Below, in pieces: positions 54,681-64,000 of a DNA stretch of 64,000 nt. Made by a program: the position numbers and the translations under genes. Source of the DNA: Phialophora verrucosa (Eukaryota > Ascomycota > Eurotiomycetes > Chaetothyriales > Herpotrichiellaceae); contig MSED01000008.1 of NCBI GenBank assembly GCA_002099365.1, forward strand, positions 496,001 to 560,000. Reading direction: 5' to 3'. Below the pieces are notes generated by a model. The model saw nothing but the letters and a program-made list of their open reading frames with translations, was not told where the DNA came from and did not search any database. Within the stretch, counting starts at the first letter, position 1. Each line of letters opens with the position of its first letter.

Positions 54681-56092
54681 TAACTTATCTAGTATGATAG
54701 GTCTAACCTATATCTAATACCTAACACTTTATTCCAGTACTTTAACCCTTTCAAGCATGTACTAGTACTATAGAATGTTAAAATGTCTACATGTCCTCTA
54801 CTACCTAGAGAGAACTATAAGTGATAGCTTAAAACGCGATACAAATTTTACTCGATCCGGTTAGCGCTTGTGGAAGTACACTTGACTTTAAGGACCTTCA
54901 TTGTTCAAGTGACTTTAATTATCGTCTGTTCAACCGCTTAGTGTTGCTTATAACAGTAGCATTAGAGTAAGTATAATCGCTCGTACTGCAATCCTTCTTC
55001 TTGCCTTAAGGCGTGTCCCTTGATGTCAAGATTTTATCCGCGACGCGTACGTGATACATTGTCGTCCTGTTAAAGCTTTGGCAACCCGTTCCTTCAAAGT
55101 TCAATGTTGTAGACATAATCATGGTTACCTCGGCAGGCGCACTCCGGATGAAACATGCGGTGCTGCATTTCCTGCTCAGCTTTGACAACATCAATCGTAG
55201 TGAGAATATATTAGTTCAAGCGCCGTATTTTTCACTCTGCATCCCGCAGACAGGCCCAAGTAGTCAAAAGTTCCTAGAAGACATCAAATATCGTTGACCA
55301 TCCGGATATTAGCTTGAAGTTGCACAAACTAAAGTAGTACACATCCCAACGATGGCGAAGATGATGGTCGGATACGCAAGCCCGTGCAGGCGGGGGCTTA
55401 TAATATATCCTTGGGGTACTTCTCCATCACCTCCAGTCAGCCGTATTGTCCACAAAGTCAGCAAGATGAACAGAATGCGCGCATGAGGGAAATCAATTCC
55501 GCTTCTAGGATGGGTTCTGGCTCAGCTCGATCAGGACGAATTGCTGAAGCAGAAGATCCGCTACATTGCGTCTACGAAGCCTACCTCGGGAAGGCAACAC
55601 AACAGGTCCAGATAACGACATTCATTGCCTTCTCAGCACGTCTCAGGGACAATGGGCTCAGAGGCCGGCACAGTTTGTATGCTCATACATCAGTAATCTT
55701 GTGCAACCCGATCAATATCCTGTGGTAAAAGCAATGCATCTACTTGGAACAACAAAATGCGTGGGCCACGATTCTGCGTTCTTGATTACTGTGTGGCATT
55801 GTCCAGGCTGTAGAAGTTTTTTAGCTGGACAGCCGACATTCTCATCTCTTCGCTGGAGGCTTTCACTCTGCCATATCAGGGAAGAGGCTTGCGTAACAAA
55901 ATCTACCATCTATTGGACGTGGGATCTTGCTACGGCTTTCTGGAGGAAATGCTGGGTACGGGTGATTTCTGTGCTAGGGGCAGATATCCTATGTACGTTG
56001 TGAGAATTGACCGTGGCTCGCGTCGACTGGCTTTGGTTAGCTGGGAGCAGAGCTTTCCGAAAAAGGGCGGCAGTCATGACACAGTAAATCAA
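54681..56092. other. intergenic, AT-rich left part
   Basis: From 54680 to about 55000 the sequence is strongly A+T/TpA-rich, unlike its surroundings, and truncates the monooxygenase relic. The remainder to 56092 shows no convincing gene; it may contain decayed remains of the 3' half of the Zn2Cys6 gene. Confidence 0.45.
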
Positions 56093-56956
56093 TCACCTGG
56101 AATTGGTAAATGCGGTTTGCCCGCGTGCAATAGTCCTGTGGGGAGGCGAAGATGCGGGGCTGAGACGGCGAGGCCATACGGCTTCCCGCCAAAAAGATGG
56201 TTTGGAGTAGAAGAGGTGACAGCTTGTCAGGATCTGGCCAACGACTTGGGATCGGTCAATGATCGGATCCCACGCATAACAGTGCGTCCAAAATTTCTCA
56301 AACAAGGAATCCCGCACCGCGCGAGGAGGGAGCTTGAAGGCGTCTTGGAGTGCGGCTACCTGTTGCAAGGCTTCAGAGGGGAAGGGCACGACGTAGTTGA
56401 TTTCCGAACCATCTTCTGCCCAAAAATCGTCTGGTGCAATGTACGCCGAACGTTGCATGTAGCCACAGTCGTAACTACTGCAAACGCTGGATAGGGACCC
56501 AGCCGAAGGGGAGGGCCCCTGACGCTGGTCGGCCTCGTCTTCCGCGGCGTCCTGCAGTGTCCGTTGCAGCTGCGGCTGCGGCTGAGAGCTTTCCAGCTGG
56601 GGGCACAACTCGGATGCATTTGGTGACGGGGCCGCCTGATGTGTCGTGAGAAGACTGGTGGTCGTCCTGAGCGCTGGAATCGAAGTTTCGACCGGTTCAG
56701 TCACCGCCTGGGAGCTATTTGCCGGGCTTTTCCAAGCTGACACCTTCGCCTTGTTGTGAGGATGTCCTTTTCGTTGTCGTGGCCTCTGCTCACACGCCAG
56801 GCCATCGCGCTGGCAATTCGAGCACTGGGGCTTGGTCGGGCCAATGTCGCATTTGACTTTGCGCGTATGGCAGAGCCCACATGCTCGACTGGTGCGAGGA
56901 GCTCTCTCGAGGCGCGAAGTGTGGCGCTCAACGTGGATATTCATATCGAACGACAT
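56093..56956 (-). pseudogene. Zn2Cys6 transcription factor, frameshifted and truncated
   Basis: The frame from the ATG at 56956 begins with a complete zinc cluster, RACGLCHTRKVKCDIGPTKPQCSNCQRDGLAC (motif spans 56890-56785), followed by a Ser/Gln-rich linker and the start of the regulatory domain (SLFEKFWTHCYAWDPIIDRSQ). At about 56235 the conserved sequence jumps to another frame: DPDKLSPLLLQTIFLAGSRMASP continues to about 56096 in the +1 frame. One missing base explains this. Further conserved segments expected downstream are not recognisable. Either a sequencing error sits in a real gene whose remaining exons I cannot see, or the gene is decaying. Confidence 0.7.
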
Positions 56957-57618
56957 CGATGCTCGCGTCGGCAGGTCGTATGTTGCCTGATCATGGCGAA
57001 GAACCTGCAGATGGGGGTGGAAGCGTAAGATGATTGTCCGAGGCTCTCCGATCCGAGGCGATCCACGCCGCGGGAAGAGGGGACCATCTAGAGGTGAAAG
57101 CGAACTCGGCAATTACCTGGTGTGGTTAGATCGCCCTTGGTCCCCCCTTTCGTCGTGCAATCATGTCGGACTTAAACATATCAGGGGACTGGAATGTGTA
57201 GACCAGATAGCAAATGATCATGTTTGACTGACGAGATGGAAAAAAAACGTAGGAGAGACACTTGCAGATCTGCTAAGCCGCCGGTCTTGTCGTGTAAGAG
57301 ACAAACGCTATATATATGAAAGCCTGGAAGCCCGAAGCATCTTCGACGAAGAATCGAGTTTGATGTCACGAGGGAGACTGGAACGAGCTTCTGACCACTG
57401 TGGACTCGTAGGCCTTAATATACCTCGGAGAATTCTTTGCACCGCCCACATCTGATCAAATGTATGATTCTCCTGACTAACGATGGCATGTTTGCTCGCA
57501 AGGCAGTTATTATACTATTACTTAGTTTTACGTATACCGGAAGGTATATATAGTTGTTTACGATCCAGGGTAACTACAATGGTACCCTCTTAGCCTAATC
57601 CTCTCCATCGTCCTAGTC
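56957..57618. other. intergenic
   Basis: Upstream of the broken Zn2Cys6 gene and downstream of the intact one. 57430-57610 is A+T-rich. No gene recognised. Confidence 0.4.
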
Positions 57619-60058
57619 TTATGAAGATAACCTAAACACATCGCCATCTCCCGGAAACCCAACCGTGTCCAAGGTCTCCCACCCCCAGCCCAGGAGATTC
57701 TGGAACATGAAATCGTCCTCCGAAGGTGTGAACTGTCCCGCAATAATCTCCTTGTCTGCATCGAGATCTGGATTCGGGGCCTCGAAGCTGCCTAAGCGCT
57801 CACCAACACCGGCGTTGGCACTTGTGGTAAGACCGTCGGGGTTAACACACGGATTTGTATCACTCTGGGATTTGACGTCTCGTTCAAGCGCCCCTGGGTC
57901 CACAACTGGATTTCTAGTCATCACGGCATCGGGGGCGTGAGGCACATCCCCTCCCACCGGTAGCGATGGCTCCGAGCCGGAAGCAACTGCACCTGCATTA
58001 GCACCTGCACCCGCCTGTGTGTCGATCATCCTCGCCTGCGTGGCGTCCTTCTCGGCCCGTCGTCGCAAGCGGCCTAAAAGATGGCAATGGCGGCGTGCTT
58101 GGCTGCCCTCCGGAGCCAACTTCGCCAGGTGATCCTGGCACAGTCTGGCTTTGTCAAACATTGCGTCCACCCCAGGGAAGACGCCCGCGGGGAGATTGGC
58201 GCGGCTGCTCTGGATCACGTAGACGTAGAGTGTCGAGATGGCGACTAGGGCGATATACTGCGTGAACCAGAAAGCCTGATACAGGGCATTCCGCTGGACC
58301 AGGTCGTGGGTGGCGTTCAATATCGTGGCGATCGCACCGACACATTCTTGGACGGGCTTCAACGCCCGCTCGTCCAGGATGGACGGGGACGGCGTGCTGC
58401 GGCCCAAGCGGCTGAAATCGGCGAGCAAGCACCGGCGCGTGACGAGGATGCGCAAGTGCGCGTACGCCAGCTTGAGGACGGTGTTCTGGCGTTCAAACGT
58501 GCGGTGGCCGGCGAGCGTCTTGTCTCGCGGCTTGAGAAAGTCCGGGAGCGCGTCCCGCCAGCTCGTGATCGAGTCGAGCATTTCGTGGGTTCGGTCGAAG
58601 AGTTGGTCCTCCGTCAGGGAGTGCAGCGGGTAGAGAAGGTCGCTGTTCCGGCCCATGAGCTTGGCGAGGTCGGCGTGCGCGATGAAGGCTTCAAGGTTGC
58701 CGTGCAGGGGTAAGTTGTCTGGTGACTCGGAGGACAACAGGTCTTGGTCGTCGATGTTGCGGGGATATGGCTGGTCGATGTCCTCGTCGCGGAGCATTCT
58801 CGGTCGGCCAAGTATCACGCTGAGATAGTCATCCAGGACATAGGCGCACCAAAATGTGCGCTTTCGCGACTCCAGGGCCACAAGGTCGAGTTTGCTGGAA
58901 GCGGCGGAGGACTTCCTGTGCAAGCCGAGTGAGGTCAAGATCGTGCAGGCGAGACTGAACACATATCGGCACTCATTTATGCGAAACGTGCTGAGCAGAT
59001 ACAGGCACAGAGCCAGTCTAGACTGCACACTCGCAAGGGAGGCCGGGCCTGGTTCTTGATTGAGCAGAGACTTGGCCTTCTCGAAATAGAACTGACTCCG
59101 ATGGAGGTCCTGATCGCCGCCATCGACGTAACGGTCATTGTCTCTAGTGTACAGGAGTGCTTGCGCAAAGACGAGCAGCGTACAAGCTGCATCTGCCGTC
59201 GACAGACGATCTCCGGTCAACAGGCGGGACGTCCACTTTTCGAGCGTCGGTCGGTGTAAGAAGCGATAGGTTGGGGTCGCAAACCGGAAATAGCGTTCCA
59301 GTAGACCATCGGCCTCTTCTCGCGTAGGCATTGGCTGGTCCTGGCGCGCCTGGGCTGGAGGAATGTCCCCGTGGCATGTTAAGAGTGCCGTTGGTAGAGT
59401 CGTTTCGCCTTCCACAAACTCGCCCCGGTTCAATGTGTGGTAGAGGAACGACACGCCCGCCGTTGCGCCAATATGGTGACCCTCGGCAAAGGTGGGCTCC
59501 AGCGACGGACCTCGAGAGATCTGAGGCGTGTGCTCGCGCGACAACATGGCGAGCCGGTTTAGTCCTTGTCCTGTCGAATTTGTCGCATCTCTGGCGGACG
59601 CTGGCAGTGTTGGGTATGCTGTCAAGGCGTTTACACCGAGGAAGAAACTTGCTTGACGGCCCGAGGGACTCTGGGCACCTTGCGCATGATGTGTGGTTGA
59701 GGGAGGGACCCGGTCGAGGCTTCGCGATGGTGGTCTTGCAGCACCATCGTATTCGCAACGCACACCTTCACCATGACAATAGTCGCACGGCTGAGTCCCC
59801 GAGCAGCGCACTTTCCTTCTGTCCTGCCGTCAGTATCTGAATGTGAGGAAAATGTTTACAGAGTGCTGCATGAACTCGCTCAGGATCACCGCGCTGACGC
59901 TCTTCCGTCGGAGCGACAGCGTGCAAGAGGTGGAGCTACCTTCTACAGAACAAGCAAGCTCTCGCAGTGCGTGGGTGCTTGAGCTTGCGCCTCTTCGGCG
60001 GACTGGACGGCAGATCATCGTCGTCCTCCATTGAACGCATTGACTTGAATGCGTCCAT
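57619..60058 (-). CDS. Zn2Cys6 transcription factor with fungal_trans domain
   Basis: Two exons (60058..59940 and 59818..57619) with a 121-bp intron give 772 aa. The intron splits the zinc cluster; joined it reads ACLFCRRRKVRCSGTQPCDYCHGEGVRC, six cysteines in the C-x2-C-x6-C-x5-C-x2-C-x6-C pattern, preceded by a basic PPKRRKLKHPR stretch. The earliest in-frame ATG (60058) is used; 60040 and 60031 are alternatives. The middle-homology domain is clear: LLERYFRFATPTYRFLHRPTLEKW, ACTLLVFAQALLYT, RLALCLYLLSTFRINECRYVFSLACTILTSLGLHRKS and KRTFWCAYVLDDYLSVILGRPR. It is divergent from the aldo-keto reductase, whose transcription it may control (inference). Confidence 0.9.
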
Positions 60059-60549
60059 TGGCTTGGGACCGGCGCAACGAAGTGCGTTCCGTCAGGCGTC
60101 GGAATGCGGAATGCGAAGGAGTTCGGTGCGGAAGGAAACTGAGGACAAGACGGGCGGGGAAGAAGCTCCTTGGTCGCAAGCCCAAGCTGAACTGGGATGG
60201 CTGGGCAGACTGTCGACCGCACTTCCCACGAGAGAAATCTCCGGAGACTGCCCTGGTGGCGCCCATTCGAGATTTCCGTCGGCAATCGACCCGCGATCCA
60301 TCCGATCGCGGACACACACTGATCGAGCTCGTCAATTACCCCAAGAAAACTCCATCAAGAACCCAGGATGTAGTCGGGACCATCGCCGATAATGCCGGCC
60401 ATCGATAGGAATGGAGAAATGTCTGCGAATGCACCAAAGCAAAGTCTCTGATTGAAAAGTAAGCCTGCCGCCCGTTGTCAGCCCGACCTGCTCTTCTCGC
60501 ATCCAAGGATATCCCCCCAGCAACTGTCCCGATCACAACCAGCGGAGCA
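60059..60549. promoter_or_regulatory. bidirectional promoter region
   Basis: About 490 bp separates the divergent starts of the Zn2Cys6 gene and the aldo-keto reductase. No specific element was assigned. Confidence 0.5.
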
Positions 60550-61521
60550 ATGGCACTTAAACGAACTTTCACACTCAACACGGGGGCCGAGATTCCTGCC
60601 GTAGGTTTCGGCACCTGGCAAGCGGCACCACACGAAGTCGAGAATGCCGTCGAAATTGCGCTCAGGGCCGGGTACAGACATCTGGACTGCGCAGCGATCT
60701 ACAGAAACGAGACCGAGGTCGGCCTGGGAATCAAGAAAAGCGGCGTCGATCGACGCGACATCTTTATTACGTCGAAGCTCTGGAACTCGAAGCACGACCC
60801 AAAGGACGTAGAAGCAGCACTCGATCAGTCGCTGCGGGATCTTGGTGTCGAGTACGTCGACCTATACCTAATGCACTGGCCAGTGGCCTTTGCTTCTGGA
60901 AGCCGTTGGTTTCCTCTAGACGACAACGGTGTCTTCAAGCTGTCCAAGGTGCACTTCAACGAGACGTGGAAGGCGATGGAGGCACTATTGAAGACTGGGA
61001 AGACTCGAGCGATTGGCGTCTCCAATTTCAACATTCGCCGCCTGAAGGAACTGCTCTCTGTCGCCGAGGTGGTCCCCGCAGTCAATCAGGTCGAAGCCCA
61101 TCCATATCTCCAACAGCCTGATTTGTTGGACTTCTGCAAGGAGAAGGGCATCTTGATTCAGGCGTACAGTCCTCTCGGAAACAACACCACGGGGGAGCCG
61201 AAGACCGTGGACGATCCAGAAGTTCATGCGGTCGCCGCATCTTTAGGGATGGACCCGGGTCAAGTGCTTGTGAGCTGGGGAGTTCAACGTGGCACGGTAG
61301 TACTCCCGAAGAGTGTTACCGAGAAACGCATCAAGAGCAATTTCCAGGACGCTGTTCTTCCGAATGAGGCCATGGAGAGATTGAATGCTCTTGAGAGGCA
61401 TAAACGATTCAACTTTCCGTCAAGATGGGGTTACGATATCTTCGATGAAGCCGGTGAGGAGGAAGTAACCAAGATTGCGAGGGAGTCGGGTCCTGAGAAT
61501 CTGGAGAAGTTCACCGTGTGA
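60550..61521 (+). CDS. aldo-keto reductase
   Basis: Single exon, 323 aa from the ATG at 60550 (MALKRTFTLNTG). Complete AKR catalytic tetrad: Asp46 and Tyr51 in GYRHLDCAAIY, Lys76 in ITSKLWN, His109 in LMHWP. The TIM-barrel signatures FGTWQ, GVSNFN, VNQVEAHPYL, AYSPLGNN and the NADPH-binding VLPKSVTEKRI are all present. Such enzymes reduce aldehydes, ketones or sugars with NADPH in the cytosol. The length is typical of the family (about 320 aa). The neighbouring divergent Zn2Cys6 gene suggests inducible expression. Confidence 0.94.
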   Translation: MALKRTFTLNTGAEIPAVGFGTWQAAPHEVENAVEIALRAGYRHLDCAAIYRNETEVGLGIKKSGVDRRDIFITSKLWNSKHDPKDVEAALDQSLRDLGVEYVDLYLMHWPVAFASGSRWFPLDDNGVFKLSKVHFNETWKAMEALLKTGKTRAIGVSNFNIRRLKELLSVAEVVPAVNQVEAHPYLQQPDLLDFCKEKGILIQAYSPLGNNTTGEPKTVDDPEVHAVAASLGMDPGQVLVSWGVQRGTVVLPKSVTEKRIKSNFQDAVLPNEAMERLNALERHKRFNFPSRWGYDIFDEAGEEEVTKIARESGPENLEKFTV

Positions 61522-61600
61522 GAGCACAGTTCTTCGTTGGGATAGACTCCAAGTAGAATGATAGACGGCGACGTAGCCTGGCCAAAAGATCGCTTGCAAG

Positions 61601-62566
61601 TCATGCCCTCCTCGCTGGGCAGATTCTTTGATGCTGATAGTTCCAATCGAATGCCACCCAGACGCCGTACAAATGCACGAGGCTCGCCATTACCACAAAG
61701 ACGTGGAAGAACTGGTGTGACGAGAACCAGATGTCAAAGCGTCCTGGCCAAATGGACTCCGGAATCCGAGTGATGAAGAAGAAGGCGCCGATACCGTAAA
61801 CAAGGCCTTCCAGAAACCAATAAGGCATTCCAGAGCGAACCCACATTTCGCTCCAACCGTAGAGGACGAGGCCATGGATGATGGGCGCAAAGCCCGACAA
61901 TGCAGTGGAAATGAAAGCCCACGTCCGATGTCCCCGATACTTCAAACCCTGTAACTTGGGATGCAAAACCAATGTAGCGGTGACCAGGCTGAGGGAGATA
62001 ATCATGGTCCAATACACCCGACGGAGAACGGGTTCGCAATAAAATCCAACGTAGATGCCAGAAAAGAAGCTTCCCAATATCAGCGTTAGGATCCCAACAT
62101 AATCTACCCTCAGCATGAGATTCTCAACTTCTTTCGAATGGCACATCATGGTGTGGTAACTGCAAGAAAGCAGCATAGTGATGATGGCGGCGTTGACTTG
62201 GAGGCTGAAGACCGCATGGTCTGCTATCGATGCCTCTGAATAGAAATAGTTGAGGCCACCATGGACGAGAACTTGCCCGAGCATAAGACCGACAGCTGGC
62301 ACAAGGTGAGTGTAGATGTTCAGTGATTCATTGTGAAGATGCCCGAGAGAAAGCAGGCAGGTGGTCCACGAGTTGGACACTGGTCGATATCCTGATCTGC
62401 AGAAGCGGTTGTCTTGATACCATTCCGGCAGCTCTTCGAACCTAAGAAGCCTGTAGGGTTTTGACCTGAATGACTGTATCAAATTCTCCTGAAGGTTCGG
62501 ATTACTTGGTGCCCGTGGTCGAACTAGTTTCTCCTTCGGTCGTCTATACGCCAAGATAAACGACAT
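61601..62566 (-). CDS. PAQR / hemolysin III family membrane protein (Izh-like)
   Basis: Single exon, 321 aa, start at 62566. The polar N-terminus contains LLRFEELPEWYQDNRFCRSGYRPVS, the standard entry motif of fungal PAQR proteins. Seven hydrophobic segments follow. The zinc-site residues of the family are present: NESLNIYTHLVPA and CSYHTMMCHS near helices 1-2, and SSHQFFHVFVVMASLVHLYG at the end. Yeast Izh proteins influence zinc and sterol/lipid homeostasis, and animal homologues are adiponectin and progestin receptors. The AKR gene ends only 79 bp away in convergent orientation. Confidence 0.93.
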   Translation of the reverse strand: MSFILAYRRPKEKLVRPRAPSNPNLQENLIQSFRSKPYRLLRFEELPEWYQDNRFCRSGYRPVSNSWTTCLLSLGHLHNESLNIYTHLVPAVGLMLGQVLVHGGLNYFYSEASIADHAVFSLQVNAAIITMLLSCSYHTMMCHSKEVENLMLRVDYVGILTLILGSFFSGIYVGFYCEPVLRRVYWTMIISLSLVTATLVLHPKLQGLKYRGHRTWAFISTALSGFAPIIHGLVLYGWSEMWVRSGMPYWFLEGLVYGIGAFFFITRIPESIWPGRFDIWFSSHQFFHVFVVMASLVHLYGVWVAFDWNYQHQRICPARRA

Positions 62567-64000
62567 GTTTACCCCTGATTACGAGCAGTGCCAGCCTCAG
62601 GGGTCGAACTCAAGCGTCTTGACGTCGGGAGCGTGATAATTGGCAGCAGAGGGTTTGCCGGCTGGGTCGGCTTGGTGTATTCCCGAATGTCCTAACACAG
62701 GAGAAGAAGATTTCACACGCGCGAAAATGCTGCAATTTGAAGTCCAGCCTCCGACGCGGGCTTGGGCTGGATCTGCAGATCGGACAACTTAGTGCTCGCT
62801 TCCCCCAACAGCCCCAACCATTTCGCAGTGGCTCCTGGCAGCGGCAAGCCGGCGACTTCCGCGGTATTGCCGGTAACAACTTCGTCATCGCTCGCTTAAC
62901 GTTTCGGCTGCACGATGCCACTGCTTCCCAGACTAAGCTTCAGACCGCACGTTGAGATGCCGGTTCATTTCGATACATGTACATAGTAGGCAGTATCGAT
63001 GCTGTTGCCTATTGTCGGTAGGAGGAATCTGGAGCAAGGCCCTGTCCGCAACTGATAGGAAAGAAATATCTGCTGGCACTTTGCTCCACGGTCGAACCGC
63101 TAAGTCGGACTGGTTGTCCGCCCAGCGACTGAGCCATATCTTCGTCCTCTCTTTTAAACCTTCTCCAATTGACGCCCTAACCACAGGCTGTGATTGTGCC
63201 GATGGTTAGTGCCATTTGGTCGCGACACTGTAAATTCGGGGCCTGGTATGCCCAAGTTTGGGCAAGGTCGAAGTCGAGGAGAAAATTCCTTGCTGAGGAT
63301 GGCCAAAAGAAGCTTACCTCGCATCGCAGTTGCGCCATCAATACATGGATGAAACCTTCCTTCCTGTCTCTCTGGAAATAACAGCGTCTCTTTCAGGTGG
63401 CTTGTCATTGAACATTGTTGTCCGAGTGTGTGAACATGCGAGGTAAAAGGCGTGGCGATTCGACTCGGAAGCTTGGCGGCGACACTGTATAAAGCAAGTG
63501 CGCGTAACTCTCACTTGGCTCTCACCGGCACCTCACTTCCATGTCTCGCCCATAACCATTGATCATCGTCCACCACGCCGTGTGTGCTTATCTAGATCTA
63601 GCTCTGCCTCTGCCTGAGTCGAGTGATTTCTAGTCTGACCGACTACCCTCCCACCAGACCATCCAGAACCTCCTAACGGTCAAGGATGGGATGAAACGTA
63701 CACGGCGCCAGCAGCCGTACGCGGCAAAAATCCACCTCCAGCAAAGGGTATCTCGTCCCAATGCATAAAGGCCCTGTTAGGAGACGCCAATCCTCTCGGC
63801 TGTCTCCAGTCCTTCCATGCTGTCATCTACAGTAGCAACCACTTGCCTTCCCAGGACACACCATAACAGTAATACCCAAGAGCGATACCTCCTCAGCAAA
63901 GGACGTTGTTCCCCTGCTCCTCATAAACAAGGCGCGGGTCTATTCATCATTCATCGTCTAGAGTGTGAACTTGAAGACCTTCTGTGTGAGTGTCCCACCA
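62567..64000. other. gene-free right edge
   Basis: No coding signal recognised. C/T-rich stretches after 63500 look like the leader region of a gene starting beyond the window (inference). Confidence 0.4.

Noticed and set aside
56213..56262. Mini-intron instead of a frameshift in the broken Zn2Cys6 gene
   Set aside because: The candidate GTCGTT..ACAAG interval is only 23 bp; a missing base explains the frame change better.
55384..56494. Overlapping + strand frames of 114-201 aa
   Set aside because: Partly antisense to the Zn2Cys6 gene, otherwise without motifs.

Overview
The window is nuclear DNA of a filamentous ascomycete. Its genes are interrupted by short introns (about 41-160 bp) with GTRNGT-type donors and CTRAC/GCTRAC-like branch points. 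It carries several fungal Zn2Cys6 transcription factors, a Nic96 nucleoporin and a Dal5-type permease. The abundance of Baeyer-Villiger monooxygenases, Zn2Cys6 factors and permeases fits Eurotiomycetes, perhaps Chaetothyriales, but that is inference from gene content only. No rRNA, tRNA, CRISPR or intact transposon was recognised.

Layout. 1.6-20 kb is mostly housekeeping: a MARVEL-domain membrane protein (-), a flavoprotein oxidoreductase (-), Nic96 (+), an OPT transporter (+), a patch of mosaic microsatellites, a STAND/NLR-like NTPase (-) and an OB-fold-like protein (-). 20.6-43.7 kb is an accessory, catabolic-looking block: an iron-ADH/maleylacetate-reductase-like enzyme (+), a Zn2Cys6 factor (+), an isochorismatase-fold hydrolase (+), a bZIP factor (+), an NtaA/SnaA-type FMN monooxygenase broken by one in-frame TAG (-), an MDR reductase (+), a Baeyer-Villiger monooxygenase (-), a second, intact NtaA-type monooxygenase (+), a Dal5-family MFS permease (+) and a secreted GH79 glycosidase (-). 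44.3-48.2 kb holds an RS-rich single-RRM protein and an unusual fusion of a FAR1/WRKY-GCM1-like zinc domain to a Rib7-type riboflavin reductase.

49.5-61.5 kb is a second oxidative region: an alpha/beta hydrolase, a fragment of D-aminoacyl-tRNA deacylase, a seven-exon flavin monooxygenase with a probable GC-AG intron, a decayed relative of that monooxygenase, a frameshifted Zn2Cys6 factor, and an intact Zn2Cys6 factor divergently paired with an aldo-keto reductase. A PAQR/Izh membrane protein follows, and the last 1.4 kb shows no gene.

How the genes may work together (inference): in the first block uptake by the Dal5-type permease, FMN- and FAD-dependent oxygenation, hydrolysis by the isochorismatase-fold enzyme and reduction by the MDR and Fe-ADH enzymes could form a degradative route under the Zn2Cys6 and bZIP regulators. 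In the second, Baeyer-Villiger oxidation of a ketone, ester hydrolysis and carbonyl reduction could be linked. Substrates cannot be read from the sequence. Exon borders were worked out by hand from splice sites and reading-frame continuity; each multi-exon model given closes in frame.
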